DNA of 64,000 bases, taken from the NCBI GenBank assembly GCA_037975125.1, contig CM075854.1:65217071-65281070 (forward strand), read 5' to 3'. Position numbers and translations under genes: made by a program. Positions 43,256 through 56,959 of the stretch are shown here, piece by piece (the first letter of the stretch is position 1; every line of letters begins with the position of its first letter). The notes beneath the pieces are model-generated. The model was not told where the DNA came from, did not search any database, and saw only the letters and a list, made by a program, of their open reading frames with translations. The DNA is from Latrodectus hesperus. Lineage: Eukaryota > Arthropoda > Arachnida > Araneae > Theridiidae.

Positions 43256-44408
43256 CAGGCATTTGGATGTTTACAGGGCTATGAAATTAGTGGAAACAGT
43301 AGCATCTCCTGGAAGCTAAAACAATCTTTACGGTATCAAACAGAGCTGGGCTCCAATTGATGGAAGCTAATTTTTATATTTTTCTTTCCTTTTTTTACTT
43401 CAACTGATGCTTTCTAAGGAAAACTTAATTACAACATTTTATTTGGACTAGCATATTTTTAATTTTTTATCACAAGTATAATTTTACAATATTTAAAATC
43501 AATAGTGCGGAATGGATTTCACAGTAATTTGATATTTTATAAGTGATAGAAACACAAAAATAGTTAATGTACCGTTGGAAATATATTTCCATGGTGAAAA
43601 TTAAAGTCATTATTACAAAATTTGATATTTCCATTCATTCATCTTACCTTCTATAGTTGAATATTTTCTAAATTTTAAGTAATCAAAATCCAATTGTCAA
43701 TTTATTTCTTAAATATTTCTAGATTTTGAAAAATAATTTAAAAGGCAAAATTACTTTAACATTGTATCACTGGTAATTTATTAACAATAAAAATTATGTT
43801 TAATATTTTATTGAGATAGTATTTGGTATACCATTATATTATATTTATATTAATTAATATAAGTTTGCTTATAGTATGAGTTAACTATTATTATTTATAA
43901 ATTTGTATAAATATTTAAAATATAATTTCCAAAGTTTTTCTGATATGTGAACAAGCTATGTTCGTCGTAGAACAAGTTAAAAAAATGTTCTTTATTGTAA
44001 AATGTTCTTCACAGATTCATACCCTAAGCACGCTTCAATGTAAATGAAAAAACATCCTGTTATGTAAGTAAACATTTGTCATAGTTTATTCTATTGCCAT
44101 AATAAATAAAGTAGTTTACTCATGATTTAATAATATGATTAATTAAAAGACATTAAAAAAGTTAGATATATTGGGAAAAATGTTATCACTCTGTTTTTAG
44201 GATCTAATAGATTTATTGAATAGCGTAAAAAATCTATAGTTTTGACAACTAATTTCATTCTTGGTTTTTCTGCTGATATCAGTATTAAAATTTACCTGCA
44301 CAGTTTAATCTTTGTTGCAATACGTATAAACACTATCTGCTGAAGCAAAATATTTCGAGAGACTTTTTCATATTAGATAGTTGAACAGCGAGATTGATTT
44401 TTAGACGT
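43256..44408. other. AT-rich stretch, nothing recognised
   Basis: No ORF or repeat ends seen. Confidence 0.6.
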
Positions 44409-44653
44409 TTAACACTAGAACCGTGGTAGTTTCAGTATATCTCAAACCATGGGGTGGGTCAAATTGATTCCAATTAATAAAGACCCGTGTTGTTATGCTA
44501 AAAGTACGTAGTAATTATTTGGTAATGACATTTATTCATTTATAACATTAAATTGTTATAATAAATGATAAAAAATAATTAGATATTGCAATATATAATA
44601 TTGTATACAGTTAGTAAAATATGCAAACTTCAAAAGAAATATTTAATTTCTTA

Positions 44654-46414
44654 TCAGTCAAGATTAATTTTATAGTTCATGCACATTTTGGGCAATTTCT
44701 TTTTATATATTTTGTACACTTTACACAAATCGTTATTGTAGATCAGTTTTTGTTTATGCACTTGAAAACTTGGCAATGAAACCTTTTTTACATCTGCGCA
44801 GATTCTTAGTAATATCCGCTTTTGTCTATGTATCTGACTTGCGCTTTCTTTTGTGAATATACGCACTACGAAACTCTTCAATGAGTTTTTGGAGATATTC
44901 TCTTCTCGTAAGTTTCTTTTGTGAATATACGCACATTCTTTTATGATATTCTTTTTTCGTAAGTTTTTTTCCAATAAATTATTTACATAAATTATATGAA
45001 TTAATCTCTGCAAGATCAAGAATATAGTAGATTACATGAATTGAACACCTCCTTGACACTGACTTCCGAGCCATTTGGTAGGCAGTATCAACAACAAATT
45101 TTGTTGAGTTATAAAATGATATTTGGAAACTTTATTGGGTGATTATTATCGATTTCAACTGAAGGGAGTTCAGTAATACCTTTTAGCTAGTTTTTCCCTG
45201 ATAAATTTTCAAATTTATATCATCACGCTCCAGTCACAATGTATCGTATAACGGCATCTTTACTTTTTTCACAAATTCAGGTACTTCTTTCCGATTTTAT
45301 TACATTATTCCAGTTAAACTAAAGTTCATCGTTTTTAATATTTGGGACAGATTTAGTGCAGGAAAAAAATTATTCGTAGTGATATTTATTCCTTTATTTT
45401 GGAAAGGTCCTATCAAACGCAAAACGACATCGAACTATGTGAAACGTATTTGGAGAGAAATAGGTTTTTAGGATGTTTTTTAATCTTTGGTCAAATATAG
45501 AAAACCATTAAGCACATATTTACTATCAGTATCAGCGGCAAGTAAGAGAGTGATAAAAATTTATCTGCTATACTCGGCATATATTGCTTGAAACGACTTC
45601 TGGCTTTAGATGGAAACAGGTGTTCGTCGATAGTTATATATGGTTCTGGTTTACAGTGAGTTATAGAATTTTCAATAAATTTCTTCCAAACTTTAGAAAG
45701 GAAATATAATTTATCTATTTGAAGGCATCCAGATCCTGTAGAACGGCAGAAATTTCATAAGATCTTTGAGTCTCTCTCTCTATATATAGTATCTGGGAAA
45801 AAAGGTCGATCCCAAACAACAGATTACATACTATTAAGCTCTATTTGCACCGTATATACCTCGGGCATACAAAATTGATATAAAAGAATCTAGTACGTCT
45901 AAAGTTGCTGACCATTCATTTTTCACAGTTGCCGCTGAGCTTCTTCTTCTGCACAATATTTGATATGACGAAGCATAAGTTGATCTATAAGCAGCCTACT
46001 TGAACTAATTGCATAGACATTTTCAATATTTTGTTTTGCATAACTGGTTGAGCCTTTATTTTCCTTGAAAATATTATATTCAGCAATTCTTCCACACATA
46101 CAAATTCCAGAGGTGATGCTTTCTCAACACGTTCTATCATTTGTAACAAAAAATCCAGAGTTCATTTTATCTGGATTTGAATCTGATAATTGTTTCCGTT
46201 TATTTACACATTGTTTTCTCTTCACAAAAGTGGTTTTTCTGCTAGTACATTCTATTAAAAAATTAAATATCTTCATCTGAGGAAATATTTTCTTCATCCA
46301 GAGGCACATGCGCATCATCGTGAAAACAATTTCTTCATTAGTATTGCTTTCTGAGTCATTTTCCAATAATTGTCGCTTACATTTAAATGCCTCATTAACT
46401 GTTAATTTACGCAT
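44654..46414 (-). pseudogene. piggyBac transposase, broken
   Basis: The likely ATG is at 46412-46414 (MRKLTVNEAF). An acidic N-terminal region follows, read partly in a second frame (PLDEENISSDEDI). The DDE domain has ITIDEHLFPSKARSRFKQYM near 45590-45650 (first Asp) and, after a frameshift, DSKYVLNGF. The second catalytic site reads GINITTNNFFPAL near 45370; families have TTDNFF, so Asp is replaced by Asn. VVDTAYQMARKS near 45095 corresponds to the third Asp block (first Asp kept, the second acidic residue replaced by Tyr). ILDLAEINSY follows near 45030. The C-terminal part (44654-45019), where a Cys-rich zinc-binding tail is expected, is frameshifted. Multiple frameshifts and the Asn make it inactive. 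Confidence 0.88.
44849..44939. repeat. Direct duplication of about 22 bp within the piggyBac gene
   Basis: The motif TCTTTTGTGAATATACGCAC occurs twice about 68 bp apart inside the C-terminal coding part. This is a local duplication that adds to the damage there. Confidence 0.7.
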
Positions 46415-47081
46415 ATTTCTTCCATTTTCACCTAAAATCAATTTTATCTCTGTGTGTAAATTATGTGGCAAAAATCGAACAGACTGGAACACTCAAACTA
46501 TCTCCAAGGTGAACAACCAGTTGTGCAGTCATATAGAACCAAATATGTCCCTGTTATAATAGTGCATTGGCCACATTCCATTCAATAGGCTAAAACAAAA
46601 AAAACATCGGAGATAAAACATTCTTTGAATACACTAACCAGATGTATTTTTCCCATACGGAACGATATTGGAAAGGGAGGGGAGGTCTGCAACACTGGGT
46701 ACTACTACTACAACAAAATTCTCAACTGCTCTTCTGTTATCAGTGACAATCTACTAAACTTGAAGCAAGTATTGTTTTCTTGAATCCAGGAAATGAAAAA
46801 AGGAGTAAAAAAGCCTTTACCATACCAGGAAATGTTGAATTGCAAATTTAGTACTTGTGATTACAATGGGGTTAAAATTATCCATTCCACGGTTTTGCTT
46901 ATAAGTACTAAAAACAAAAAAGGATAATTATATTTAACGTATCATATTTTCATGGATTATTATTGGTATAAAAAAAGGAAAGGTCAAGAATTTTTATTCA
47001 CTTCCGTTTGTAACTTTTTAAAAATTGGAAACAAAATTGCTTTCGGGTTAAAATTACCCCCATCCGCGGTTCTAGTGTTAA

Positions 47082-47584
47082 AAATTTGTGATTTATTCAG
47101 CATTTTTAACAGCAATATTTTTAAAAAAGTTTTAGGGCAGATTAGCTCTTAGGGCATTAAAAACTAAGTAACAGTAAAATAAATCTTAAGAAATCACGCA
47201 TAAAAAAGGGAGGCTAGTTAATAAGCATTGAATTCGTTGCTGTTCAAATAAATTATTTGAAATCTACATTTGAGATCATAAATATAAATTTTTCACCTCA
47301 AAAGAATGCAGGCAAGTTTTGAATTATAAACAGTTTTAACATATGCTTAAATCATCTGCAATCAATTATAGACCAAATACTCTTAATTTGTTGAAATTTT
47401 TAATTCATTTTACATGGAGTATTTTAAATTCAACTCTTTCAATGTATGTATATATGTGTCAAAATATATAAGTTTTAGAACGCAACATTTACATTCATTA
47501 AAGAGATTTCTGATGAAACTTCACTCAGATAATTTTAATAATATAATATAAACATGTATAATCTTAATTAGTTCATATTTTTAA
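47082..47584. other. AT-rich stretch, nothing recognised
   Basis: No features between the piggyBac end and the compound microsatellite. Confidence 0.6.
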
Positions 47585-47593
47585 ATACATACA

Positions 47594-47668
<75 letters not shown>

Positions 47669-47678
47669 GTGTGTGTGT
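47585..47678. repeat. Compound microsatellite (ATAC)n-(AT)n-(GT)n
   Basis: An ATAC tetranucleotide run (47585-47620) passes into pure AT (to about 47664) and then GT (47666-47678). The ordered change of unit points to point mutation and slippage from one repeat into the next. Confidence 0.95.
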
Positions 47679-50600
47679 TACAACTTTCTGCATTAAAATT
47701 CCTACATTTATAGAAAATTTGTATCCATTCTGAGCAAATAAATATATTTTAGAAATAAAATTAGAAAAAATTAAGCCACAGAAAAATAAAAAGTGTGTTC
47801 TACTAATTAACCTAAAATAAAGATTTGCGATCAAATTCCAACTCATGCATGAAGAATATTTTTTCCGCCATTATATTTAAAAATTTGCTTCAAGTAGAGT
47901 AAGAAAAAATGCTTAACGGAAAATTTCACTTAGATGGTAATTACTTCAGTTAAGTTAATTACTGTTCTAATATTGAAATAAGTTTATTTTTTACGTAATT
48001 CACCATAAAATATATTTTATATTTAGTATATACTATAGTGATACACATGAAAATTTCTTTTCGAAAATCGTAGCATTAATAATGTAAAATAAACTCAATA
48101 GAATTAATGAATTAAGCAAAAAATGAAAGAAAAAAACACTAATTAAATAATTCTGAGATCAACATATTTTCTGACAAATTTAAAACAGAAAAATTAAAAC
48201 AGTATTGAAAATTGAAACACCAGGTCTGAAGATCTCATTAAAGGAATTTCAAGGAGATAAGCTTTTATAAAAAGTATTTTTATTTATTCATCTTAAAGCA
48301 TCATAAAGAATTGTAAAGAGATGTAAATTAAAGGACAAGATATATAAAAAACTTAATCTTAATTACATTAGTTTAAAAAATAAAAAATCAAAGTTTTTGT
48401 TTATTTAGTTTAAGATAAAAGCTTTAAAATTTAGTAAAAGAACAATGCATTATTTTTATGTTTCACAAAAAAAAAACAGTGATAAGGATAGAATTTGTAA
48501 CAACTAACGATATACAAAAAAATGTGATCATGTTCCTTACCGTTTAAAGTTTATCAAAGATTGTTATTGTATAAAGTTTAATGTTTTCTGCGGTTAAATT
48601 TTAATGTATTATGTTTAAACTTTTATATTTTCTGCTGTACATGAGTTCACATTTTATTAGAAAAATATCTCCTATGGATTTAAAGCTTAATTTTTTCATC
48701 ATGAGCTATTTTCATTTTATCGAGAATAATTTATTTTGTTTTCAAATTAAAAATATACCAATAAATTTTTCTCAAATTATTTTATACCACCTTACTTAAA
48801 CAACTATTTATGAAGCAACATCCATTACTTTCCATATAATTATATTAGTGTGTGAATTACTATACACATGCAAATACACAAATTAAAATGAAGAAGTTTT
48901 AAATGCAATTATAAACTATGATATATAAGCTTAAAAATATAAAAATATTTACATTATAGCATGGATGTGTTTTGAAAACTGAAATATTTAGTGAAATTAA
49001 ATTTTATGTTAAATATATTTCTTTAGTTTTCCCTTTACACATTTAAAACACTTGTTCACACAAAACTCTCTTAATCTTTCCCTGCCTTTATTTTAGTATT
49101 GATTTTTAATACTTAATTTTAATTTTCCATTAAGATTTTTTTAATCTTAGGTATTAAGTATTCAAGTAATATAATGGTACTATTACGTAAGTACTTTGTT
49201 ATGCCTTTATAGCATAAAAATAGAATTCATATGTATTATTATGTAGTATATATTATTGAGCAGTTTAAAGCGATTCTTTAATATTTAGTAAATTTTGAGA
49301 AAAGAATTTGATTTCATCTTTTTTCTATAAAACATTCTATATTAAATATATAAAATTCTCTACGAAAAGTAATGAATTTAATTCACGTTAAACATTTTTT
49401 TGTAATTAACCCCATATTACCATAAATATAATTAATATATTATATTTCTTTATATTGTGTTGTTTCACCTCCTGAAATTCGTAAACGCAAGAATTATTAT
49501 ATTTATATCATTGCTCACTATTTAATTAAATTAACTATTTTGTTCTACGCACATATACAAAAATAGAAAAATGGATTAACATAAAGTTTATTTTATATTT
49601 CCTTATATTGCATTTCTCTGTGTCACTTCATACACATGCAAAAATATTTAACATTATTCTTACTTAATTTCTTAATAGACACAAACAATATATAAATTCT
49701 TAATAGACACAAACAAATGAAGGATTCTATTGTAATAGGATAAATATGATTTGTTTAAATATTTCATACAACAAAAAACCATTGTTACTTCTAAAACTAA
49801 ATAGTTTTGTGACAGACTTCAAAAATATTTATTGACAGAAAAAATTATAATCTTAATGAAATTAAATCATTTAAGGATAAGATTTTTGGTGATTTTTAAT
49901 GTATATTTTTTAATATGTGTTTTTAATATATGTTATTTTAATATATGTTAATATATGTTTTAATATTTTGAAAATAAAATGTAAGTCCTACGTCATATGA
50001 CCACGATATTTATCTTTTAAATTTACGACGAAACATGTGGCAAATCTTTATTAACATTATATCCTACACGATAAAAAAAACTATAGAAATTCAACAAAAA
50101 ACTATTTGTGATTTATTAATTTGAAATAAATAAATAATCAGAGTTTCATATCACAAGGTTAATTCATAGCTGAAAGATTTATACACAAGAGAATGGTTAC
50201 ATAACTTGTTGAATTGCTTATAATGTGAATGCTCGATCTACTATAGTCTTTATTATTGTTCTTTGATAATTCGAATTTTAATCTGTGTACATGGGCATTG
50301 AAATTGGCAATAATATTTTGGGCGCAAATTTGGCATCCCAAACAATATTTTCTTTCTTTCTTTTTTTTTTGCAATAAAAACTAAATATGGCCACCCTTCA
50401 ATGAGTCTCAAAATTTCATATGGTACCCCTATGTAATAAACCTAAGTATTACATAAGAAATAAAATAAAATCTAATAATCGTACCTTATACGATGCCAAA
50501 TGAGATGATATGCTTTGGTCTTATAATGTAGTAGTATTCTCCTGTAAATAACAACTATGAAAAATAAAGAAATACAAAAAGTTACAGAAAAGAAGGGTAA

Positions 50601-53401
50601 AAAAGTGACAAAATCACAAAATCAATAGGTTACTTGCTTCAATTAGTTTAAGTATTGGTAGAAAATTCCAAATTAATAGAGATTATCTTCAAAATGTATG
50701 AAAACACAATGAACTTCATGAATATTAGTTTCAACTGATGACACAAACTTCTCTTTGGCACTTCGTTATCAAGAGAGAGAGAGAGCTCTATAGTATTATT
50801 TTTAACATATTATGTAACTCGATTGCGTCTATAAAAACCCATCTAAATTTCTCTGACAACTTAAAGATTATATATTGTAAAGATACTTAATGGTAGATAT
50901 CAAAATGTTTAACATGAAAGAATTTAGGCGCTTTATCTTAGAATTTAAGACTGTTGCTGTATATTTCTTGCTTGCTCAGTAAGACGGTAACACACTGTTA
51001 TTGAGAATTAATAATGTTATTGAGAATTAATAATGTCGGATTAATAATGCTTACGGTTCTTTTTTTCTCTAAAAAGTATGATAGACATCCAATTTTAACA
51101 ATAAAATTTCAAGCTGTACTTTAAAGTAATTTAAGAAAAGTGTACAAAGTAAAAAAAGTGTTCGGTGACAGTAAATTTTATAAAAATTATCTATTAAAGT
51201 AAGAAAATACAAAAATGTGTACAGAAGTCTCTTTATCTAATTATTACAATCAAGTATTAAATTTCATTCGTGATATAGATTTTTTGACTAAGATTCTACT
51301 TATTTTTCGAAACATATAATTTAAATTATGACTTATTACTGTGTGTGATAATAATATTATGTTAATCAAAATACTATCTATGATTTCCTACAAGTCACCA
51401 TAAATTACAAAACAAAAATTATGCCACATATTATTTTCTGGTGGACAAGTTGATTCTTTTTAAAATAGAATAAATGACATTTACATAGTCTGTTATTATG
51501 TATGCTTTCTGGTAAAGATCTAAATTGAGAATTTAGAATAAACCAGCATACTTACTTTCATTTATTGAATTACCACCTCTTATTTCCTTTGAATGTGTTT
51601 TGAATCCAGTAAACTCTATTTCATAGCTTTTGCTTAAAATAGCTTCGCTTAAGTAATGAAATATTTCTAGTATTTTAATGACATTAAGAGAATAATAGGC
51701 AATTCAGTGGAAGCGAAATGAAATTTGTAGCTACAAAACGAAGATACCGGCTTATTCAATTTTCTTAACAAATTAGTTATTTCATTTCCTTTAAGCAATC
51801 AATTTCGTTGATTAAATCAGCCGTATTTCATAAATTATTTTCCATATTATAAAATTGCTTTCTAAAAAGCAAAACCATGTGACAGATACAATTTAATTAA
51901 GTAAAATTAACTGCTCGTAGTGGGAAGCAAACGCAATGCATATATTATTAATCATTTCATGTGTATTTTTATTGCTTTGAATAATAAATCACTCAATTTT
52001 CCAGAAAATCTCATTATTTACTTTATTTTTTACAATTTAATGTATCAAACTTGAAAACAGGATACCAAAATATATACAATTTATGTGATAAAGCTTGCTT
52101 TTCTGGTATGTAACTTGTATATTTTCTAAAATATAATTAACTAATAAAAGTTTCTCAAAAAAAACATCACTAAGCAATTTAAATTGAATATTTCTGTTTG
52201 CTTAATATCATACTATAAATACAAACTTCATTTTGAAATTGCAGTTTACTTTTTGCAATTTTAACGGGGCTATAGATAAGAAAAAAGCATTATGGCGTAT
52301 TTATGCATCATAAACGACGATAGGAATTTACCAAAATAAGAAACCTTTTCTAATTAATGTTTTTCATTTGTTTATGTTTCATAAAGTAATTCGACTAAAT
52401 TAAGGCAATTATTTATTTAAAATCGATTAAAATATTAAAAAAAATAATAATTAATTTATACATAAGTTTTCGTACATAAGCGTGCTGAAATAATTCATTA
52501 TTCAAATTAGTTAATCATAATATGTAGGGAAATCTTAGCTACTGGAAGTAAAAGACTAAATAATGTTTCACTTCCATTAAAGTACACACAACACATTCTC
52601 TATGCCTAACATTCTAACATCGTCTCTAACTATTGATTACCCATTTTTGTCAACGAAATAGAAGTTATACTTGTGACTGCAAAAAGGTTTTCGTTATTAC
52701 ATTTGTTACACAAAGACATTTGTTACAGTCATTTAACAAGTATAGGATGTGTTAAATGACTGTAATTTGTTAAGAATGCTCCGTTTTCCATTCGAATTAT
52801 ATGTGATATGATGAAATATTATTAATCCTCACATATAGAGTACGTGATCTTTGATTCATGTTTGCTGTAAAACAAATTTAATACTTTGTTATTGATGGTC
52901 AGTATTCTTATCTTTGTTTTTAATGAAAGCTTTATCTGTCAAAGTATTCATTCATTTTTTACGTAAATGTAAATAAAAATGATAAATATATGAAAATGTC
53001 ACAAAAATTGAATAAAATTCGAAGATAAATGAATAAAATAAGAATAGCACATAATGTACTTAAAAGAAATTTATAAATATAGTTTACAAGGGAAATAATC
53101 ATTGAGAACAATGTAAATTTTCATAAGAAATCTATAACAATTTTTTTTCAAAAACTTTAAGAACGGCTTTTAAGTGTCATAGTAAGAAACACTTTGCTTT
53201 TCCCTTTTATCAGAAATTCAAGGAGTAAAATAAGGCATGTTGAGAAGAACTTTTCCTTTCATTTAAAGCTTGAATCCGTTTTCTCATTGTGCTGTCTTAA
53301 AGATATGTAAATTTACATAATAAATAAAGATCCCAAATATTTCATTGATATATCAACCCCTTTCTTTATATTATATTCAACCTTTCTTTATCTTGTATCA
53401 T
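47679..53401. other. AT-rich stretch, no gene recognised
   Basis: Chance ORFs at 48611-48799 and 50159-50374 lack domains. It contains small tandem repeats at 49672-49716 (CTTAATAGACACAAACAA twice), 49895-49960 (ATATATGTTTTTA-like units) and 50997-51035 (GTTATTGAGAATTAATAAT twice). Confidence 0.6.
52723..52765. repeat. Perfect 16-bp inverted repeat (hairpin)
   Basis: Arms TTACAGTCATTTAACA and TGTTAAATGACTGTAA are perfectly complementary around an 11-nt loop. ACATTTGTTACA also occurs twice just before it. It may be a small foldback remnant; no coding or RNA gene context is seen. Confidence 0.7.
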
Positions 53402-53415
53402 CTATATAGTGATAT

Positions 53416-53714
53416 TTTTTTACAATGGTGGGCACAATATGGGTAACTAACCCTTTTACCACAACAAGGCCGGAAACCACTACTCATTTGTCGTCACCCA
53501 GCGGGCACCTGTGAACCAAGTCACGTAGGCGAGTAGCATTACCCGGGTCATACCACCACAAACCCGTTTATAGGGCGGGCCACATTCATACATCAACACA
53601 CAAGATAGGACAGAGAAACACAGGGAGATAGTAACATCCATGCCCGAACCGGGATTCGAACCCGGGACCCACAACTCAAGAGTCAGGAACGATAACCACT
53701 CAGCCATTGTTGGC
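53416..53714 (-). mobile_element. tRNA-derived SINE (minus strand)
   Basis: Read on minus it starts GGCCAACAATGGCTGAGTGG (box A region), has box B GGTTCGAATCCCGGTTCGGG, then the body with CCCTATAAACGGGT shared with the SINE at 40761, and ends ACCATTGTAAAAAAA. The 14-bp target duplication CTATATAGTGATAT is perfect (53402-53415, 53715-53728). The 115-codon ORF at 53480-53827 on minus overlaps it and is not a gene. Confidence 0.9.
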
Positions 53715-53728
53715 CTATATAGTGATAT

Positions 53729-56700
53729 AATTTTTGATAAAAAATACAAAATTTCACACAAAAAAATAAAATGATAATTTGCATGAAAATAATTAAGCAA
53801 ATTTGTACAATTTAAATTCCTATTCAAATGATTGACACGTTAAATTTCAACTCTTATGATAATTTAATTCATATCATTGGCATATTTCATAAAAAATTAA
53901 TGTTAAGTTCATTTTCAGAGCTATTACTCTAGTATATTTAAAAGAAAGGTTAAGAAAATGACATTGTCTATGAAAAAGCAAATGGAAAGTAGGAAACTTA
54001 TTTTATTCTCTTCTTTAGAGGTGGCTCCAACTATATCTGAAATATAGTAATTTCTGACTTCAATTTCCCTCTCCACCTCTCGGCTTCGACCTTAATAACG
54101 GCAATAGAAATTTTTCGCCTGGTCTAGGAAGGATATTAGTTTATCGAAATAGGGATTCAAAATAAAAGTAATACCTATATAGAACAATTTTTAGAAATTT
54201 TTCTGCAATAACAGATAAGAGTACCTCCACCGAAAAAAATAATCTCCAACTTGAAACTAACGAGTTGGGTATCCATTTTCTGCATAAATCATTCGAAAAG
54301 GTTTCAGTCATTTCGATCTAAAAGTTTTTTGAACTTTCTCCGAAATTTATGTGCATTCAAGGAAAGTGATTTAAGATTTTCAAACTAAAAAGAGAGAGCA
54401 ATTTACCATGAGACATTGAATGGAAGAATAACTTCTGTTTTCATAAATGGAACTTATTATTTTAATTATAGAGTATATTGTAGATTATTTAATATTAAAA
54501 GCATAATTTATACTTCTTAATAAACTAACGTTACTTTTAATACCTTATTAACAAATTGACATTAAACGAAAATTGTACTTTCTTAACTTTTCATAGATTT
54601 ATTTTAAAATAATAAACCTAATTAAAACAAGTAAAAGTATAGTTAATATTAGTTAAATATTTCATAAAATCATGTATATCAGATTGTTTAATGTTTATTG
54701 CAATTAATTTCTTTAATTTTAAACAAATATTATAATTAAATTTATGTTTAAAATAAAATTAAGCATTGAAAGTGATTTTGATCTTGTGAACATGAAATAG
54801 TTTGTAAACAGCGAAATAGGAATACTAAATGGAATTTTCTAATGTGAATATTTCTCTATATAAAATGGGATATGTTTATTCATTATCTGTATATTTGATA
54901 TAATATTATTAATAATAATTTTAGGTAAGACTCATCTAATTAATTATTTTATGCAAATTTTTATAATAAATGCAGAATGAAAATCCGAGAAAAGATTTTT
55001 AAGATAAATTTATGTATTTGCTTTAAACACAGGAAATTTAATTTGAAGTTAAAGACATGAAAAATATATATATAAAATGTAGAAAAAAATTCATTGAGTA
55101 ACTTTTTGTAACTAATATTCGATTATCAATACTAAAATTTTTAAATTAATGATGATAAAATTTATAATTCTTTTATTATTTGAAGTATGTATATAGTTAG
55201 AAAGAATAACGTATATTCCTACTATTTGTTCTAAATGTAATTCATTTCTGCTCACTTCTCTAACATCTTTATCACAATTTTTATAGTAATTTGAAATGAA
55301 AAAATGCTTAGAGTAATCAGAACTTATTAACATTATATCTATTATTCAAATTTAGTAATTCGTTGTATAAAAACCAATATTTAAAACTTAATACATAAAA
55401 CCATTTTACTTACTTAATTATTTTACCAAATTAAAATTATTATTTTATTTCTTATCAGAAATATATTTGAGTTTTTTCATTTCACAAATGATATGTTTCA
55501 AAGATTGTTCAAAGATCATTTAAAGTAAAAATATATGAAAAAACACTTTTTAATTTGATAATCTTTGTTTCTCAGTTGCTAGTGTGATTTATAAATTAAT
55601 GCATTCATATTTTTACATAGTATGAAGGAGGAAAGACAACTGTTACATTAATCAGTTGATATAATTCAGGTTATTAGTTTATATTCTCTTTGTGTCTGCT
55701 TGATTTAAGCAGTATAATTTCCCCATCAACAACTGAAAAGTTCCATTTCCTGTGATTTAAAAGAATATTACGATAGGGCAATCGCCTGGAAAAGAGGAAA
55801 ATTGGAGAGTGTGATGGAAAATAAATATGTTTAGTGGGCCACATAAGGACTAAGAAGCAATGGAGTTAATTAGAATTCTGAAAGCATGATTGGTGACTGA
55901 ATCCCATTTCCTTCTGGAGAAACTAAATCCTGGAAAAAAGAAAAATCAGATTAGGCCAGTTTGTCACAATAAAAGATTATGTCACGTGTTATGTTACGAG
56001 ATTCTTCTACAGGAATACAATTTCTAGGCAACGAATTCTGCTGATTGGTTGACTGCAAAACAATCTATTCTTACACACTTTAACATCACAAAACTACTTG
56101 CGTGATACCAAAGAGTAATTGCTGGAAGAGGATACTTTCTTGCGGAATTTTTATCAAGTAAAAAATTAAGAAAAAGAGAATTGTGAGTAAAGCTTAACTT
56201 GTATATTTCTTTTCTGTGGGTCATTACGTTACACATTTCAGGTATTAAATATATGAATTTCCTTTATTATACATGATGAAATTTCAATTAAAATATATGT
56301 TATATTTTAACCTTGCTTTAAAACGTAATGATTAATTTTTAGCTTTGCAGAAGCTGAGTATTAAGATTATACTAAATCCAAATAAGATAATATTACAAAT
56401 AAAATAATAACAAAAAATATGAATGTTTGTTTCTGGAATATAGTATAACATTAGTCATTAGAATGTAACAAAAATGATTTGAGAAAATGCAGTGAGCAAT
56501 GCTTTTATAAGCTGTGTCGTCTACACTGATTTACAGAATTTACAGAAAAATTACCAAAACAGTGATAACTCTTTCCAAAATATGCCAATGGTTTCAAATT
56601 TTAATGCAGTGTTAAACTACAGGTACCGAAGAAAACTACAATATGCAAAATATTGGCACTTTAATCGGAATACTTTATAGAAGATCATAAAAAACACGTA

Positions 56701-56959
56701 AGTGCAAGGCAGCAAATTTTGAAGTGAGACAGACAATAAAGAATGGCATAATCGTAACAATAATCACCGGGTCATATACGCCAAGAAGATCGATGGAAAA
56801 CTATTTGTGGGGACTTAAAACAGGACATAATCTGACAGAAAAGACATATATCTATATGTGCGGTCTTTGGTGGTTCATAAACTTTGTTAACAGTTTTTAA
56901 CCACTTTGTCGTATCCAAGAGCAATGCTTTTATTGTGTTATAATGCGTGCCTATGATCG
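53729..56959. other. AT-rich stretch, no gene recognised
   Basis: Chance ORFs at 55112-55333 and 56024-56236 (minus) and 56492-56680 (plus) show no domain. Patches of higher GC lie at about 54010-54150 and 55770-55930. Sequence from about 56790 may be the decayed 5' part of the Tc1-like gene that follows. Confidence 0.55.

Larger units (their letters stand above)
44409..47081 (-). mobile_element. piggyBac-like DNA transposon
   Basis: TTAA on both ends (44409-44412, 47078-47081) is the obligatory piggyBac target site. The inverted ends CACTAGAACCGTGG (left) and CACTAGAACCGCGG (right, on minus) differ once over 14 bp. Length is 2673 bp with the target sites, normal for autonomous members. The transposase lies on the minus strand but is broken. 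A second, diverged copy of the right-end sequence lies inside at 46868-46896 (GGGGTTAAAATTATCCATTC and onward to CACGGTTTT). Confidence 0.92.

Noticed and set aside
46065..46559. Plus-strand ORFs within the piggyBac
   Set aside because: Opposite-strand shadows of the transposase N-terminal part.
47585..47620. (ATAC)n run considered as a CRISPR or satellite array
   Set aside because: The unit is 4 bp without spacers: a plain microsatellite.
53480..53827. 115-codon ORF on minus
   Set aside because: It lies over the SINE and its flank; the protein reflects the tRNA-like head (NPGSG-type translation) and is not a gene.
56024..56236. 70-codon minus ORF considered as a transposase remnant
   Set aside because: No motif of any family could be read in this or the other frames.
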